Shown: in pieces, positions 9,065 through 18,269 of the stretch | How the letters are laid out: each line of letters opens with the position of its first letter | How positions within the stretch are numbered: position 1 is the first letter of the stretch | Assembly (NCBI RefSeq): GCF_001278845.1 | Contig: NZ_CP012590.1 | Span: 372,001 to 436,000 of the forward strand | Source of the DNA: Actinomyces sp. oral taxon 414 | GTDB lineage: Bacteria > Actinomycetota > Actinomycetes > Actinomycetales > Actinomycetaceae | Reading direction: 5' to 3' | Length of the DNA stretch: 64,000 nucleotides | The notes under the pieces: generated by a model | Databases searched by the model: none | The model's input: the letters and a program-made list of their open reading frames with translations, nothing else | Told to the model about the DNA's origin: nothing | Program-made: the position numbers and the translations under genes

Positions 9065-10050
9065 GAGGACGCGGCCCGCTCGTCCCGGGCCCGGGCCACG
9101 GGCGCCTGCACGTCGGCCAGGGCGCGGGTGATGACGCCGCGGGCGGTGGCGCCGGTGAATTCGGCGTCGGGGTCCATGACCAGGCGATGGGCCCAGACCG
9201 CCTCGGCGAGCTCCTTGACGTCGTCGGGCAGGACGTAGGTGCGCCCCTGCGCGGCGGCCCACACCCGCACCGCCCGGGTCATGGCAATGGCGCCGCGGGT
9301 GGACACCCCCAGGCGCGTGTCGGGGGATTCGCGGGTGGCCTCGACCAGGGCGCCAATGTAGTCCAGCACCGAGGTCTCCACGTGGTTGCCGGCGGCCAGC
9401 CCCGCCATGGAGGACACGGCGTCGGAGGTGATGACGGCGGACAGGCCGGCCGAGCGGTCCGGCTTGGCCGAGCCGCCCAGTATCCGGGTCAGCGCGCCGC
9501 GGTCCGGGTAGCCCACGGATGTCTTCATGAGGAAGCGGTCGAGCTGGGCCTCGGGCAGGCGGTAGGTGCCGGCCTGCTCCACCGGGTTCTGGGTGGCGAT
9601 GACCATGAAGGGCCGCCCCGCCTCGTGGCGCACGCCGTCGACCGTCACCTTGGACTCCTCCATGACCTCCAGCAGGGCCGACTGCGTCTTGGGACTGGCC
9701 CGGTTGATCTCGTCGGCCAGGACCACGGAGGCGAAGACCGGTCCGGGGTGGAACTCCCACGAGCCGGTCCTCTGATCGAAGACGGTCACCCCGGTGATGT
9801 CGGAGGGCAGCAGGTCCGGGGTGAACTGGATGCGCGAGTGCGTGCCCTGAACGCTGGCCGCCAGCGCCCGGGCCAGCGCCGTCTTGCCCGTGCCCGGCGC
9901 GTCCTCCAGCAGCAGGTGCCCTTCGGCCAGCATGGCCGTCAGCGCCAGGCGGATGACCTCCTCCTTGCCCAGCAGCGCCTTGGCGACGTTCTCGACGATC
10001 ATGGTGAAGGTCTTGGCGAACCAGGTCGCGTGCTCCTCGGTCAGAGCCAT
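9061..10050 (-). CDS. MoxR-family AAA+ ATPase
   Basis: 329 residues from ATG at 10050, with a GGAAGGA ribosome site. The AAA_3 core is complete: Walker A GTGKTALARA near residue 52, Walker B ADEINRA, sensor region ATQNPVEQAGTY, and the AAA-lid with ATRESPDTRLGVSTRG. Length and motifs are typical of MoxR. These ATPases work with DUF58/vWA partners; the stop overlaps the DUF58 start. A 92-bp gap separates it from the upstream Ig/FN3 gene, so it may have its own promoter or belong to the long transcript from 18.1 kb. Confidence 0.95.
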   Translation of the reverse strand: MALTEEHATWFAKTFTMIVENVAKALLGKEEVIRLALTAMLAEGHLLLEDAPGTGKTALARALAASVQGTHSRIQFTPDLLPSDITGVTVFDQRTGSWEFHPGPVFASVVLADEINRASPKTQSALLEVMEESKVTVDGVRHEAGRPFMVIATQNPVEQAGTYRLPEAQLDRFLMKTSVGYPDRGALTRILGGSAKPDRSAGLSAVITSDAVSSMAGLAAGNHVETSVLDYIGALVEATRESPDTRLGVSTRGAIAMTRAVRVWAAAQGRTYVLPDDVKELAEAVWAHRLVMDPDAEFTGATARGVITRALADVQAPVARARDERAASS

Positions 10051-10142
10051 GGCGGATGGTCCTTCCGGTCGTTGGGACGGCTCGGGGCCGCGGGACGAAT
10101 GGGCGAGGGCCGGATGGGGAGGCCGGTGCGCCGTGCAACAGC

Positions 10143-13100
10143 CTATTGCTGCGTGCAGGTGATCGAGTACGACGGCGGTACGCGGCCGACGTCGACCCGG
10201 TGCGGGAAGCGGTGGCGGGCGGCGCCGTCGGAGTCCACCGTGAAGGACTCCTCGTACCAGGAGCCGCCCCCCGGCTCGGAGTACCGGTAGCCGCACTGCA
10301 CGGTGGAGTCCGGGTTGAAGCCGGAGGCGTCGATGACCAGGCGGCGGCAGACGGAGGGCGGCCAGCCGGTGTCGTCGACGTCCTGCGGGGTGCAGCGGGC
10401 CTCGGGGGCCTCGTCGATGTCGGTGATGATCGGGAAGCTCTTCTCGGTGCCGACGGCGACGCGGGGCCCGGCGGTCGCGCTGGAGCACTCCCAGTCCGAG
10501 GTCTGCCCGGCGTCGTTGCGCGCCCGCACGCACCAGGTGACCTTGTTCCCGGCGCCCGGGGAGAAGGACCTCGTGCCCGAGGCCTCGACCTGCGGGGCGT
10601 GCTCATTGCGCGAGGTGTCGCCCTGGTAGGTGGTGGGCCGTCCGCCGGTGGCCCCGGCCGTCCAGGTGCAGCTGACGCCCCCGCCCTGCGCGGAGCAGCT
10701 GACGCTGGGCTCCGAGGGCGGGCCGTAGGGCGTCACGGTCCCGGAGGAGACCGGGTCGGAGGCGGTGTCGTCCTCGTCCTCGTCCACGGCGCGGGCCTGC
10801 ACCGTGTAGGGCGCGCCGTCGGTCAGGCCGGAGAAGGTCCTCTCCGAGGTCCAGTCCTGCACCACGTCCCCGCCGGAGACGACCCGGTACTCGATGTCGA
10901 GGTCGTCCGCGGACCAGCCGTTGCCGCCCACCGGCGTCGAGCGGGCCGTCACCTTGATCTGGCCGTTGACGCCGGTGGCCTCGGCCCCGGGCGTGGAGGG
11001 CGGCAGGGGCTTGCCGGTGACGGTGAATTCGTGGGAGCCGGACGAGGCCGTCCCACTGCCCGCCGCGTTGGAGGGGGTGACCGTCACCGACACGGAGTGA
11101 CTGCCCGGGCCCAGACCCCCCGCCGGCACGGTCAGGGAGGTGTCGGAGGTGGTCTGGCTGCGGCTGATCGCGCCGGTCACGGACACGGCGTAGGTGACCG
11201 CGGCGCCGTTGGCGGGGGCGGGGCTCCAGCTGATGCGCAGGGCGGAGCCGTCGTACTGGATCGACGGCGTGCCGGGGGCGCCGGGGGCGCCGAACACGTT
11301 CAGGCCCGCCGTGCTCCACGGCGAGGCCCCGCCGCCCTCGACGAGGGCGCGCACGCGCACCGTGTAGCCGCCGGGCTGCGCATTGAAGGACGCCTCGGTC
11401 GCCGGCCCCGTGTAGGAGTTCACTGTCTGCCCGTCCCTGAGCAGCTGGGCCTCGTAGGTGACGGTCGCCCCCTCCACCGCCACCGCGCTCCACGTCGCCT
11501 GGGCCCGCCCGTTCGGGTCCGGGGTCACGACGGGGGCGTCCGGGGTCGCCTCCAGCAGTGCGGGCGCCGAGGGGGCCGAGGGCGCCGAGCGGCCCGCGCC
11601 ATTGACGGCCACGACCTGGAAGGAGTAGGTCCCGCCCGCCGTCAGCCCGTCGGCCCGGCAGGGGAAGGCCGTGCAGCTCCAGGTCCCGGCGCCGCCGGTC
11701 TCGGTCACGGTGTAGGAGGTGATGGGGGAGCCGTGGTCGGCCCCCGGGGTCCACGTCACCGCCATGGCCGAGACCCCCCAGGGCGCGGCGCGCACCCCGG
11801 TGGGGGCGTCGGGCGGGGCGGCCACGGTCACCGTCACCGTGCCGACGACGGCGCGCGAGGCGCTGCCGGTGGCGTCCAGGGCCTCGTAGGAGACCACCAG
11901 GCGCCCGGTGAAACCGGACTCGGGGGCGATGGTCAGGGTCGTGCCGGCGGCGGTGACGCTCCCCGTCCCCGAGGTCACCTGCGGCTCCCGGCTCAGGGTG
12001 ATGGGCCGGCCCGGGAAGGGGTTGGTCACCAGCGTCGCCACGTCCACGCTCACGGGGGAGCCGTCGGAGGCGAGGGTCGTTGGGGCGGCCGTCATACGGG
12101 GGCGGGTGGAGGCGACCACCCGCAGGGGCAGCCTCGCCGTGACCGCCGCGTTGGTGCCGTCCTCCACGCGCACCTCCAGCGAGCCCGCGGTGCCGGGCAC
12201 GGCGTCGTCGGCGGCGCCCACGGACAGGGTCGAGCCCGACACCGAGGTGCTGAAGCCCTCCGGGGCGGCCCCGGCGGTGAAGACGAGGGGGTCGGAGTCG
12301 GCGTCGCGGGTCATGGCGGCTAGGTCCGCGGTCACGGCCGGCTCGCCGGGGGCGACCGTCACCTCCGTGGGGGTGATCACGGGAGGGGTATTCGTCGTCG
12401 AGACCACCAGGACCGGCAGGGTGATGGTCGAGCTGAGCGCGTCGGAGCCGGTGCCGTCGGCCACGGCGAGCGTAATCGAGCTCTGGCCCGTGAACCCCGC
12501 GGTCGGGGTCGCCGACAGGCTCCGGCCCGAGTCGCCCGCCCGGACGGAGTCGAGCCCGGTGCCGGCGTTGAGCGTCGAGGCGTCGGCGACCACCGGGGTC
12601 GTGCCGGCGCGCGTGAGGACGTAGCTGGACAGCTCGACCTCGCTGGTCTGCCCCGCGGGGATGCGCACGGGCACCTGGGAGGAGTCGACCCGCGGGCGCA
12701 GCTCGCTGCGGGCCGGCACGACGACGACGGCGCTGCCGGTGCGCCCGTCGACGTCGGTGACCGTGTACAGCACCAGGTACTGCTCCTCGCCGATGGTGGC
12801 GCGGATGGACTGGTCCGTCACCCGGACGCGCGGGTCGTCGGCGGTGACGGTCAGGTCCCAGGGGGAGCCGTCGGCGTCCTTGTCGTTGTCCAGGACCGGC
12901 ACCGTGACCGTGCCGTCCGCGGCCACCTGGTCGACCGTCACGTGGTCGTCCACGCCCACGGGGCTGACCGGCGGGGCCTGCGCCGTCACCCGGATGGTCA
13001 GGGTGCCCACGTCCGTGCCGCCCCGGGAGTCGGTGACCGTGTAGTGCACCGTGTACAGCCCCTCGGTCTGGGGCAGGACCGCCATGACGCGGTTGGCGCG

Positions 13101-16100
13101 CACCGACAGCGCCAGGGCGTCGTCGTCGCAGGTCGGCGTGCCCACCAGGGACAGCGCGTCCCCGTCGGCGTCCAGGTCGTTGGCCAGCACCTCCGCGGCC
13201 ACGGTCCGCCCCGGCTGGGCCGTGACGAGGTCGTCGGTGGCCACCGGAGCGGCGTTGGTGGTCGGGGCCGGGGCCACGCCCACGCGGACCGTGCCGGTCG
13301 CCTGCGCCCCGAAGCGGTCCTGGACGGTGTAGGTGAAGGTGTCCGTGCCCGTCGCCGCGCCCGTGGGCGTGTAGACGAGGCGGGCGCCGTCGGAGGTGAC
13401 GGTGCCGTGGGCCGGCGGCGCCTGGCCCAGGCCCACCAGGCTCACCGAGTCGCCGTCGGGGTCGGCGCCCTCCAGGGGCACCCGGACCGTCACCGGCGAG
13501 CCGCCCACCGTGCTGGCCTCCAGGGACCTGGGCACGGGGGCGGAATTGGCCCCGTCGTCGCGCTCGCGCACCTCGATCTCAATGCGGGCGGAGGAGGTCT
13601 GCCCCTCGGAGTCGACCGCCGTGTAGGACAGGGCGGTCCGGCCGGGGGTCTCCCCGGCCTTGAAGCGCACCGAGTCCTCGCTGACCCAGGCCGTGCCCAG
13701 GGACCCGCCCACCGTCTCCAGGTCCTGCCCCACGGACAGGGTCAGGCCGGAGGGGGAGGTGTCGTTGTCGAGGACGGGCACGGTCACGACGTCGCCCACG
13801 CGCACGACGGCGGTGTCCGGGCCCGCCACCGGGACCTGCACCTGCCCGGCGGAGACGGGCACGACGGTGACCCGGCCGATCGACGTCGGCTCGCCGTTGG
13901 AGACCGTGTACTCGATGTCCAGGCCCTGCGACAGGGGCCCGGCGGAGGTGATCTGCAGCAGGGAGTGGTCCACCACCGTCACGCTCACGCCCGAGTCGGC
14001 CGGCGCGGTGGCGGACTGGAGGACGAGGATGCCGCCGGTGGGGTCGAAGTCGTTGCTCAGCGGCGCGATCGTCACCGCGCCGCCCTCGCGCAGCAGGGCG
14101 GTGTCGTTCTCGGTGACCGGCGGCACCGAGGCCTCCGCCGGCTCGACGACGTCGACGCGCACAATGCCCTTGGCCACGGCGGCGCCGGCGGCCACGTCGT
14201 AGTCGAGGTAGTAGGTGCCGGCGGCCTCGGCGGAGAAGGTGAAGGTGCCCGCCCGGCGGTCGAGGACCGCGCTCGTCCCCTCCGGGGTCTGCTCGACGTC
14301 GGCCAGGCTGAGGGCCTCGCCCGAGGGCGAGGAGTCATTGTCCAGGGGGGAGACGACCGCCTGGGAGCCGGCCACGACGCGCACGTGGTCCGCATTGGCT
14401 ACCGGCGCCTCGGCGTCGGCGCCGCGCACGTCGACGGTCACGGTCCCCGAGGCGCTCTGGCGCCCGTCGGAGACGACGACGGTCAGCTCGCGCGTCCCCG
14501 GGACGCCCTGCAGGTCGCGCACGGTGACGACCCCCTCATTGGTGGCGCGCACGTCCAGGCCCTCGCCCTGGGCGGAGACCAGGTAGGCGGTGTCCCCGTC
14601 GGGGTCCTGCCAGCTGCCCAGGACGGACAGGGAGGCGGAGGCGGTGCCCGAGACGATCACGGTCGGGGTCGTCAGCTGCTCGGGGGCGGAGTTGACCTCC
14701 CAGGGGCGCACCTCGACGGTCGCCGTCGCCGAGTCGGACAGGCCCCGCCCATCGTCGGCCGTGTAGGGCACGGAGATGGTCCCGGTGGCGTCGTCGGGCA
14801 CGTCCAGGCGCAGCGCGAGCCCGTTCTGCGCCCGGGCGACGGAGGCGTTGGAGGGCCGGCCCACCGGGGTGGCGGTCAGGACGTCGCCGTCGGGGTCGGA
14901 GTCGTTGACCAGGACCGGCAGCACCGTGGAGCGGCCCGGGCGCACCCCGAAGACGTCGTCGACGGCCTCGGGGGCGTGGTTCTCGTCGGTGCGCTCGGGC
15001 TGGGACTGGGAGTCGGAGGTCCGGGCGGAGTCGTCCTCGGTGTCGGAGTCCTCGTCGGTCTGGCTGGTCACGTCGGTCCAGTCCTCGACCAGCACGAGCT
15101 GCTCGTCGGGCAGCCACACGCCGCCGGTGACGACGTCGTTAATGACAATGGCGTCGCGGTTGACGCGGAAGACCGGGGCGCCGGCCGAGCCCAGGGCGTC
15201 GTCGTGGACGGTGGTGCGCTCCGAGCCGCACTGGCGCACGTACTGGCCCGAGCCCGACCAGGCGGCGTAGGCGCAGCCGCCCAGGCGCACCGGCTGGGCG
15301 GCGACGCCGGGGGCGGGGGTCCCCTCGGAGGCGGGCACGGAGGTCACGCGCCCGTCGTCCAGGCCCACCGTGATGAGCGCGGTGCGCGAGGCCAGCAGGA
15401 CGGAGTCGGACTCGGGCCCGGGCTGCTGGAGGGCCAGGCCGGGCTCGCCCAGGTCGACGTCCGTGCCGCCGGGCAGGTGGACCGTCCCGGTGCCGCGCTC
15501 GAGGACCACCGTGTCGCGCCCGACGGCGGTGACGGCGACGTCGGTGCCGGCGCTCAGCCGGCCCGGGCGCGTGACGGGCTCGGCCCACCCCGACCCGTCC
15601 ACGGGGACGGTGACAATGGTGCCGGCGGCGGGGGAGGCCGCGTGGACGGACCCGTCCGTGCCCACCACGGCGACCGCCCCGGGCATATTGGCCAGCAGGG
15701 GGGCGGCGGCCGGCAGGGAGGCGACGGCGGGCACGGCGGCGGCCCGCACCGTGCCCTCGGCGGCGTTGACGGCGATGACCCGGTCCGCCCCCTGGGCGAC
15801 GACGGCGCCGCTGGTCAGCTGGGCGGACTGGGACAGGGTGACGGTGGTCGGGTCGACGGCGGCCACGGAGGAGGCGGCGGTGTCGGGCACCAGGACATTG
15901 CTTCCGGACTGGGTGACGTCGAAGCTCGCCGAGGTGGTGCGGATCCCGCCGTCGACCTGCCGGGAGCGGGTGTTGAGGCGGGCGACGAGGTGCTGGTCGG
16001 TGGAGGTCACCCACACGGCGCCGTCATTGAGGTCGACCTCCGCCTGGGGGACGCCCTGGTAGGCCCAGGCCGCCAGGGCCAGGGCCAGGACGGACAGCGC

Positions 16101-16178
16101 CGCCGCCGCCGCCGACAGCCTGCGCGCGACGCGGCGGGAGGGCCGTCGCAGGATCGCGCGCAGGGCGGGCGGGCGCAT
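10143..16178 (-). CDS. Giant Ig-like/FN3 repeat envelope protein
   Basis: 2011 residues from ATG at 16178, two bases after the TagD-like stop. A basic N-terminus and one hydrophobic helix (about 20-42) make a signal-anchor. Residues about 45-330 look like a beta-propeller or similar beta domain. A 35-residue Asp/Ser/Glu linker follows. Then come roughly ten to twelve cadherin/Big-type repeats, each with a VLxNDxDPDGD-like opening. After about residue 1460 there are several FN3 domains (PDAPTGVRA, SYTVTETGG). No LPxTG sorting motif is visible; the C-terminus ends in a Cys-containing beta segment. Similar large Ig/FN3 proteins sit beside MoxR-DUF58-TgpA loci in other actinobacteria (family knowledge). 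It is likely surface-displayed and possibly the client of that complex. Confidence 0.88.
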   Translation of the reverse strand: MRPPALRAILRRPSRRVARRLSAAAAALSVLALALAAWAYQGVPQAEVDLNDGAVWVTSTDQHLVARLNTRSRQVDGGIRTTSASFDVTQSGSNVLVPDTAASSVAAVDPTTVTLSQSAQLTSGAVVAQGADRVIAVNAAEGTVRAAAVPAVASLPAAAPLLANMPGAVAVVGTDGSVHAASPAAGTIVTVPVDGSGWAEPVTRPGRLSAGTDVAVTAVGRDTVVLERGTGTVHLPGGTDVDLGEPGLALQQPGPESDSVLLASRTALITVGLDDGRVTSVPASEGTPAPGVAAQPVRLGGCAYAAWSGSGQYVRQCGSERTTVHDDALGSAGAPVFRVNRDAIVINDVVTGGVWLPDEQLVLVEDWTDVTSQTDEDSDTEDDSARTSDSQSQPERTDENHAPEAVDDVFGVRPGRSTVLPVLVNDSDPDGDVLTATPVGRPSNASVARAQNGLALRLDVPDDATGTISVPYTADDGRGLSDSATATVEVRPWEVNSAPEQLTTPTVIVSGTASASLSVLGSWQDPDGDTAYLVSAQGEGLDVRATNEGVVTVRDLQGVPGTRELTVVVSDGRQSASGTVTVDVRGADAEAPVANADHVRVVAGSQAVVSPLDNDSSPSGEALSLADVEQTPEGTSAVLDRRAGTFTFSAEAAGTYYLDYDVAAGAAVAKGIVRVDVVEPAEASVPPVTENDTALLREGGAVTIAPLSNDFDPTGGILVLQSATAPADSGVSVTVVDHSLLQITSAGPLSQGLDIEYTVSNGEPTSIGRVTVVPVSAGQVQVPVAGPDTAVVRVGDVVTVPVLDNDTSPSGLTLSVGQDLETVGGSLGTAWVSEDSVRFKAGETPGRTALSYTAVDSEGQTSSARIEIEVRERDDGANSAPVPRSLEASTVGGSPVTVRVPLEGADPDGDSVSLVGLGQAPPAHGTVTSDGARLVYTPTGAATGTDTFTYTVQDRFGAQATGTVRVGVAPAPTTNAAPVATDDLVTAQPGRTVAAEVLANDLDADGDALSLVGTPTCDDDALALSVRANRVMAVLPQTEGLYTVHYTVTDSRGGTDVGTLTIRVTAQAPPVSPVGVDDHVTVDQVAADGTVTVPVLDNDKDADGSPWDLTVTADDPRVRVTDQSIRATIGEEQYLVLYTVTDVDGRTGSAVVVVPARSELRPRVDSSQVPVRIPAGQTSEVELSSYVLTRAGTTPVVADASTLNAGTGLDSVRAGDSGRSLSATPTAGFTGQSSITLAVADGTGSDALSSTITLPVLVVSTTNTPPVITPTEVTVAPGEPAVTADLAAMTRDADSDPLVFTAGAAPEGFSTSVSGSTLSVGAADDAVPGTAGSLEVRVEDGTNAAVTARLPLRVVASTRPRMTAAPTTLASDGSPVSVDVATLVTNPFPGRPITLSREPQVTSGTGSVTAAGTTLTIAPESGFTGRLVVSYEALDATGSASRAVVGTVTVTVAAPPDAPTGVRAAPWGVSAMAVTWTPGADHGSPITSYTVTETGGAGTWSCTAFPCRADGLTAGGTYSFQVVAVNGAGRSAPSAPSAPALLEATPDAPVVTPDPNGRAQATWSAVAVEGATVTYEAQLLRDGQTVNSYTGPATEASFNAQPGGYTVRVRALVEGGGASPWSTAGLNVFGAPGAPGTPSIQYDGSALRISWSPAPANGAAVTYAVSVTGAISRSQTTSDTSLTVPAGGLGPGSHSVSVTVTPSNAAGSGTASSGSHEFTVTGKPLPPSTPGAEATGVNGQIKVTARSTPVGGNGWSADDLDIEYRVVSGGDVVQDWTSERTFSGLTDGAPYTVQARAVDEDEDDTASDPVSSGTVTPYGPPSEPSVSCSAQGGGVSCTWTAGATGGRPTTYQGDTSRNEHAPQVEASGTRSFSPGAGNKVTWCVRARNDAGQTSDWECSSATAGPRVAVGTEKSFPIITDIDEAPEARCTPQDVDDTGWPPSVCRRLVIDASGFNPDSTVQCGYRYSEPGGGSWYEESFTVDSDGAARHRFPHRVDVGRVPPSYSITCTQQ

Positions 16179-16180
16179 CT

Positions 16181-16621
16181 TCAGGCCCCGGGGACCGGCG
16201 TGCGGGCCGCGATCTCCTGGGCCAGGACGCGGCGCAGCATTGTCGAGGAGGTGGTGGGCGTGTAGGGCAGGTAGACGACCCGGGCGCCGACCTCGGCCAT
16301 CTGCTCCTCCAGCAGGCGGCCCTTGTCGGTGCCCCGCCAGTCCGTGCCCTTGAACAGGACGTCGAAGGGGAAGCGGCGCCAGGCCAGGCGCTTGTCCTGG
16401 TCGACGTCGGGAACAATGGCGTCGACCATGCGCAGCGCCCCCACCAGCGCCATGCGCTCGGCGTGGGGGACGATGGGCCGGCGTCCCTTCATCCGCTCCA
16501 GGGACTCGTCGGTGGCCACTCCCACGACGAGCCTCTCGCACCGGGCCGCCGCCGCGGTGAGGATATTGAGGTGCCCGATGTGGAGCATGTCGAAGCCGCC
16601 CGGGACGTAGCCGGTGAGCAT
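16181..16621 (-). CDS. TagD-like glycerol-3-phosphate cytidylyltransferase family protein
   Basis: 146 residues from ATG at 16621, whose TG is shared with the sugar-transferase stop (TGATG). The nucleotidyltransferase signature GGFDMLHIGHLN is near the N-terminus, and PYTPTTSST lies in the C-terminal region where TagD-like enzymes carry the ISST element. Such enzymes transfer CMP from CTP to an alcohol phosphate, classically glycerol-3-phosphate. The product would suit the CDP-alcohol phosphotransferase at 20519, and glycerol kinase at 31824 would supply the substrate. The exact alcohol is not determined by the sequence alone; ethanolamine- or sugar-phosphate is an alternative. Confidence 0.85.
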   Translation of the reverse strand: MLTGYVPGGFDMLHIGHLNILTAAAARCERLVVGVATDESLERMKGRRPIVPHAERMALVGALRMVDAIVPDVDQDKRLAWRRFPFDVLFKGTDWRGTDKGRLLEEQMAEVGARVVYLPYTPTTSSTMLRRVLAQEIAARTPVPGA

Positions 16622-18093
16622 CAGTAGGCGCCCTTCCCGCCCAGGACGGCGTGCAGCGTCCGGGCCAGGACCTCGGCGTCCAGGGCGGCGCCCCGGTTCT
16701 CCACGTAGTGGCGGTCCAGGGCCACGGTGGAGTCCCAGGACAGGTCCGAGCGGCCTGAGACCTGCCACAGGCCCGTCAGGCCGGGCTTGACCAGCAGCCG
16801 GCGCATGGCCTCGTCGTCGTACTCGGCGACCTCCTGCGGCAGGGCCGGGCGCGGGCCGACCAGGCTCATCTCGCCGCGCACCACATTGACCAGCTGGGGC
16901 AGCTCGTCCAGGGAGGTGCGGCGCAGCAGGCGCCCGACCCGGGTGATGCGCGGGTCGTTGCGGTCCTTGAACAGGACCTCGTTGCCGGCGTCGCCCCCGG
17001 CGGCCACGACGGCCTGGCGGCGGGCGTCGGCGTCGATGTACATCGAGCGCAGCTTGATCATGGTGAAGTGGCGCCCCCGCTCGCCCACGCGCACCTGGGT
17101 GTAGAAGGCCGGGCCGGAGGAGTCCAGGCGCACGGCCAGGACGGCCAGGAGCAGCAGGGGGGAGACCAGGGCCAGCAGCAGGGAGCCGGCGATGCGGTCG
17201 AAGACGTCCTTGGAGCGCACCCGCATGTGGCGCAGCTGCACGTCGATCAGGCCGCTCCACCCGTTGGTGACCGGCAGGCCGCGCATACGGCCGGGGACGA
17301 CGTCCTGCAGGCCGGGGGCCATGACGAAGCGCGCGCCCGTGGACTCCATGGCCCGCATGACGGTGACGATGGCGTCGGGCTCGACGGCGCCCACGGTCAT
17401 GACTGTGTCGATGTGCTCGGCCAGAATGGTGCGGCGCAGGGCGGGGGCGTCGCCGATGGGGGCGGCGCCGCTGCGGCACGAGGCGGAGGAGAGGTAGCCC
17501 ACAATGAGGAAGCCGTCGCCCGGGTGGCGGCGCAGCTGGCGCAGGAGCAGCTCGGCGCCCGAGCCCATAATGATGAGGGTGCGGCGCAGGCCGTGGCCGT
17601 CCAGGCGGCGACGGCGCAGCCAGGAGGCGGCCGCGCAGCGGTTGGTCAGGGACAGGCCGGTGACCAGGGTCAGCGGGATGAGCACGACCTGCGCGCCGGC
17701 GTCGGGCAGGACGCCGTCCTTGAGGACGAGGGCCGCCAGGGCGGCGATGGCGCCGGCGCCCAGCACGGGGCGCCAGCCGGAGCGGGCCTGGTCGATGACG
17801 TCGACGCGGCCGGCGCCCAGCAGCCAGGCCAGGGCGACGGCGCAGGCCCCGACTCCCGCGGTCAGCGCGGCGCAGGTCGGACTCCACACGCCGGCGACCA
17901 GGGAGCCGGCGACGACCGCCGCAATGTCTCCGAAGGTGATCCACAGCACCTGGTCGCGGCGCATGACGGGCCACGAGGCGAAGCCGCGGGCGTCGAGGGA
18001 CGGGTGACGGGTGGGCTCTCCACGGCGCTTGGACCGCCGGGGCGCGGTGGAACGCAGGCTGGCCCCTCGGGGGGCTACCGAGGTCGCGGACAA
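16621..18093 (-). CDS. Undecaprenyl-phosphate sugar-1-phosphate transferase (polyprenyl glycosylphosphotransferase)
   Basis: 490 residues from a TTG at 18093, chosen because GGAGGAACC lies directly before it; no better ATG is in frame, and the frame stays open upstream only as a shadow. About four N-terminal helices and a nucleotide-fold segment (TLIIMGSGAELLLRQL) lead into a further helix near 350 and the bacterial sugar-transferase domain: GPAFYTQVRVG, FTMIKLRSM, RTSLDELPQLVNV and SLVGPRP. It initiates lipid-linked repeat-unit synthesis at the inner membrane. It diverges from the Wzx gene across 176 bp. Confidence 0.93.
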   Translation of the reverse strand: MSATSVAPRGASLRSTAPRRSKRRGEPTRHPSLDARGFASWPVMRRDQVLWITFGDIAAVVAGSLVAGVWSPTCAALTAGVGACAVALAWLLGAGRVDVIDQARSGWRPVLGAGAIAALAALVLKDGVLPDAGAQVVLIPLTLVTGLSLTNRCAAASWLRRRRLDGHGLRRTLIIMGSGAELLLRQLRRHPGDGFLIVGYLSSASCRSGAAPIGDAPALRRTILAEHIDTVMTVGAVEPDAIVTVMRAMESTGARFVMAPGLQDVVPGRMRGLPVTNGWSGLIDVQLRHMRVRSKDVFDRIAGSLLLALVSPLLLLAVLAVRLDSSGPAFYTQVRVGERGRHFTMIKLRSMYIDADARRQAVVAAGGDAGNEVLFKDRNDPRITRVGRLLRRTSLDELPQLVNVVRGEMSLVGPRPALPQEVAEYDDEAMRRLLVKPGLTGLWQVSGRSDLSWDSTVALDRHYVENRGAALDAEVLARTLHAVLGGKGAY

Positions 18094-18269
18094 GGTTCCT
18101 CCATAAACAAGAACGCGGGTGGGTAGGGCCGCCCGGGGAAGGCGGTGATGCGTAATGGTACCGTGATCCCGCTTGCGAGTGGAAACCACGTGAGGGGGTT
18201 CACCCCTGTCGCCGTCGGAGTCGCTTGCGAGGACCGGAAGCACCCCTCATCAGACAAGGAGGCCCTCGC

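Noticed and set aside
12942..16265. Open frame of about 1,100 codons on the plus strand opposite the Ig/FN3 gene
   Set aside because: It is the GC-driven antisense shadow of a gene with clear domain repeats; its product is His/Gly/Arg-rich without any fold and has no ribosome site.
10143..16541. Longer form of the Ig/FN3 protein starting inside the TagD-like gene
   Set aside because: The ATG at 16178, two bases after the TagD-like stop and directly before a basic signal-anchor, is the natural start.
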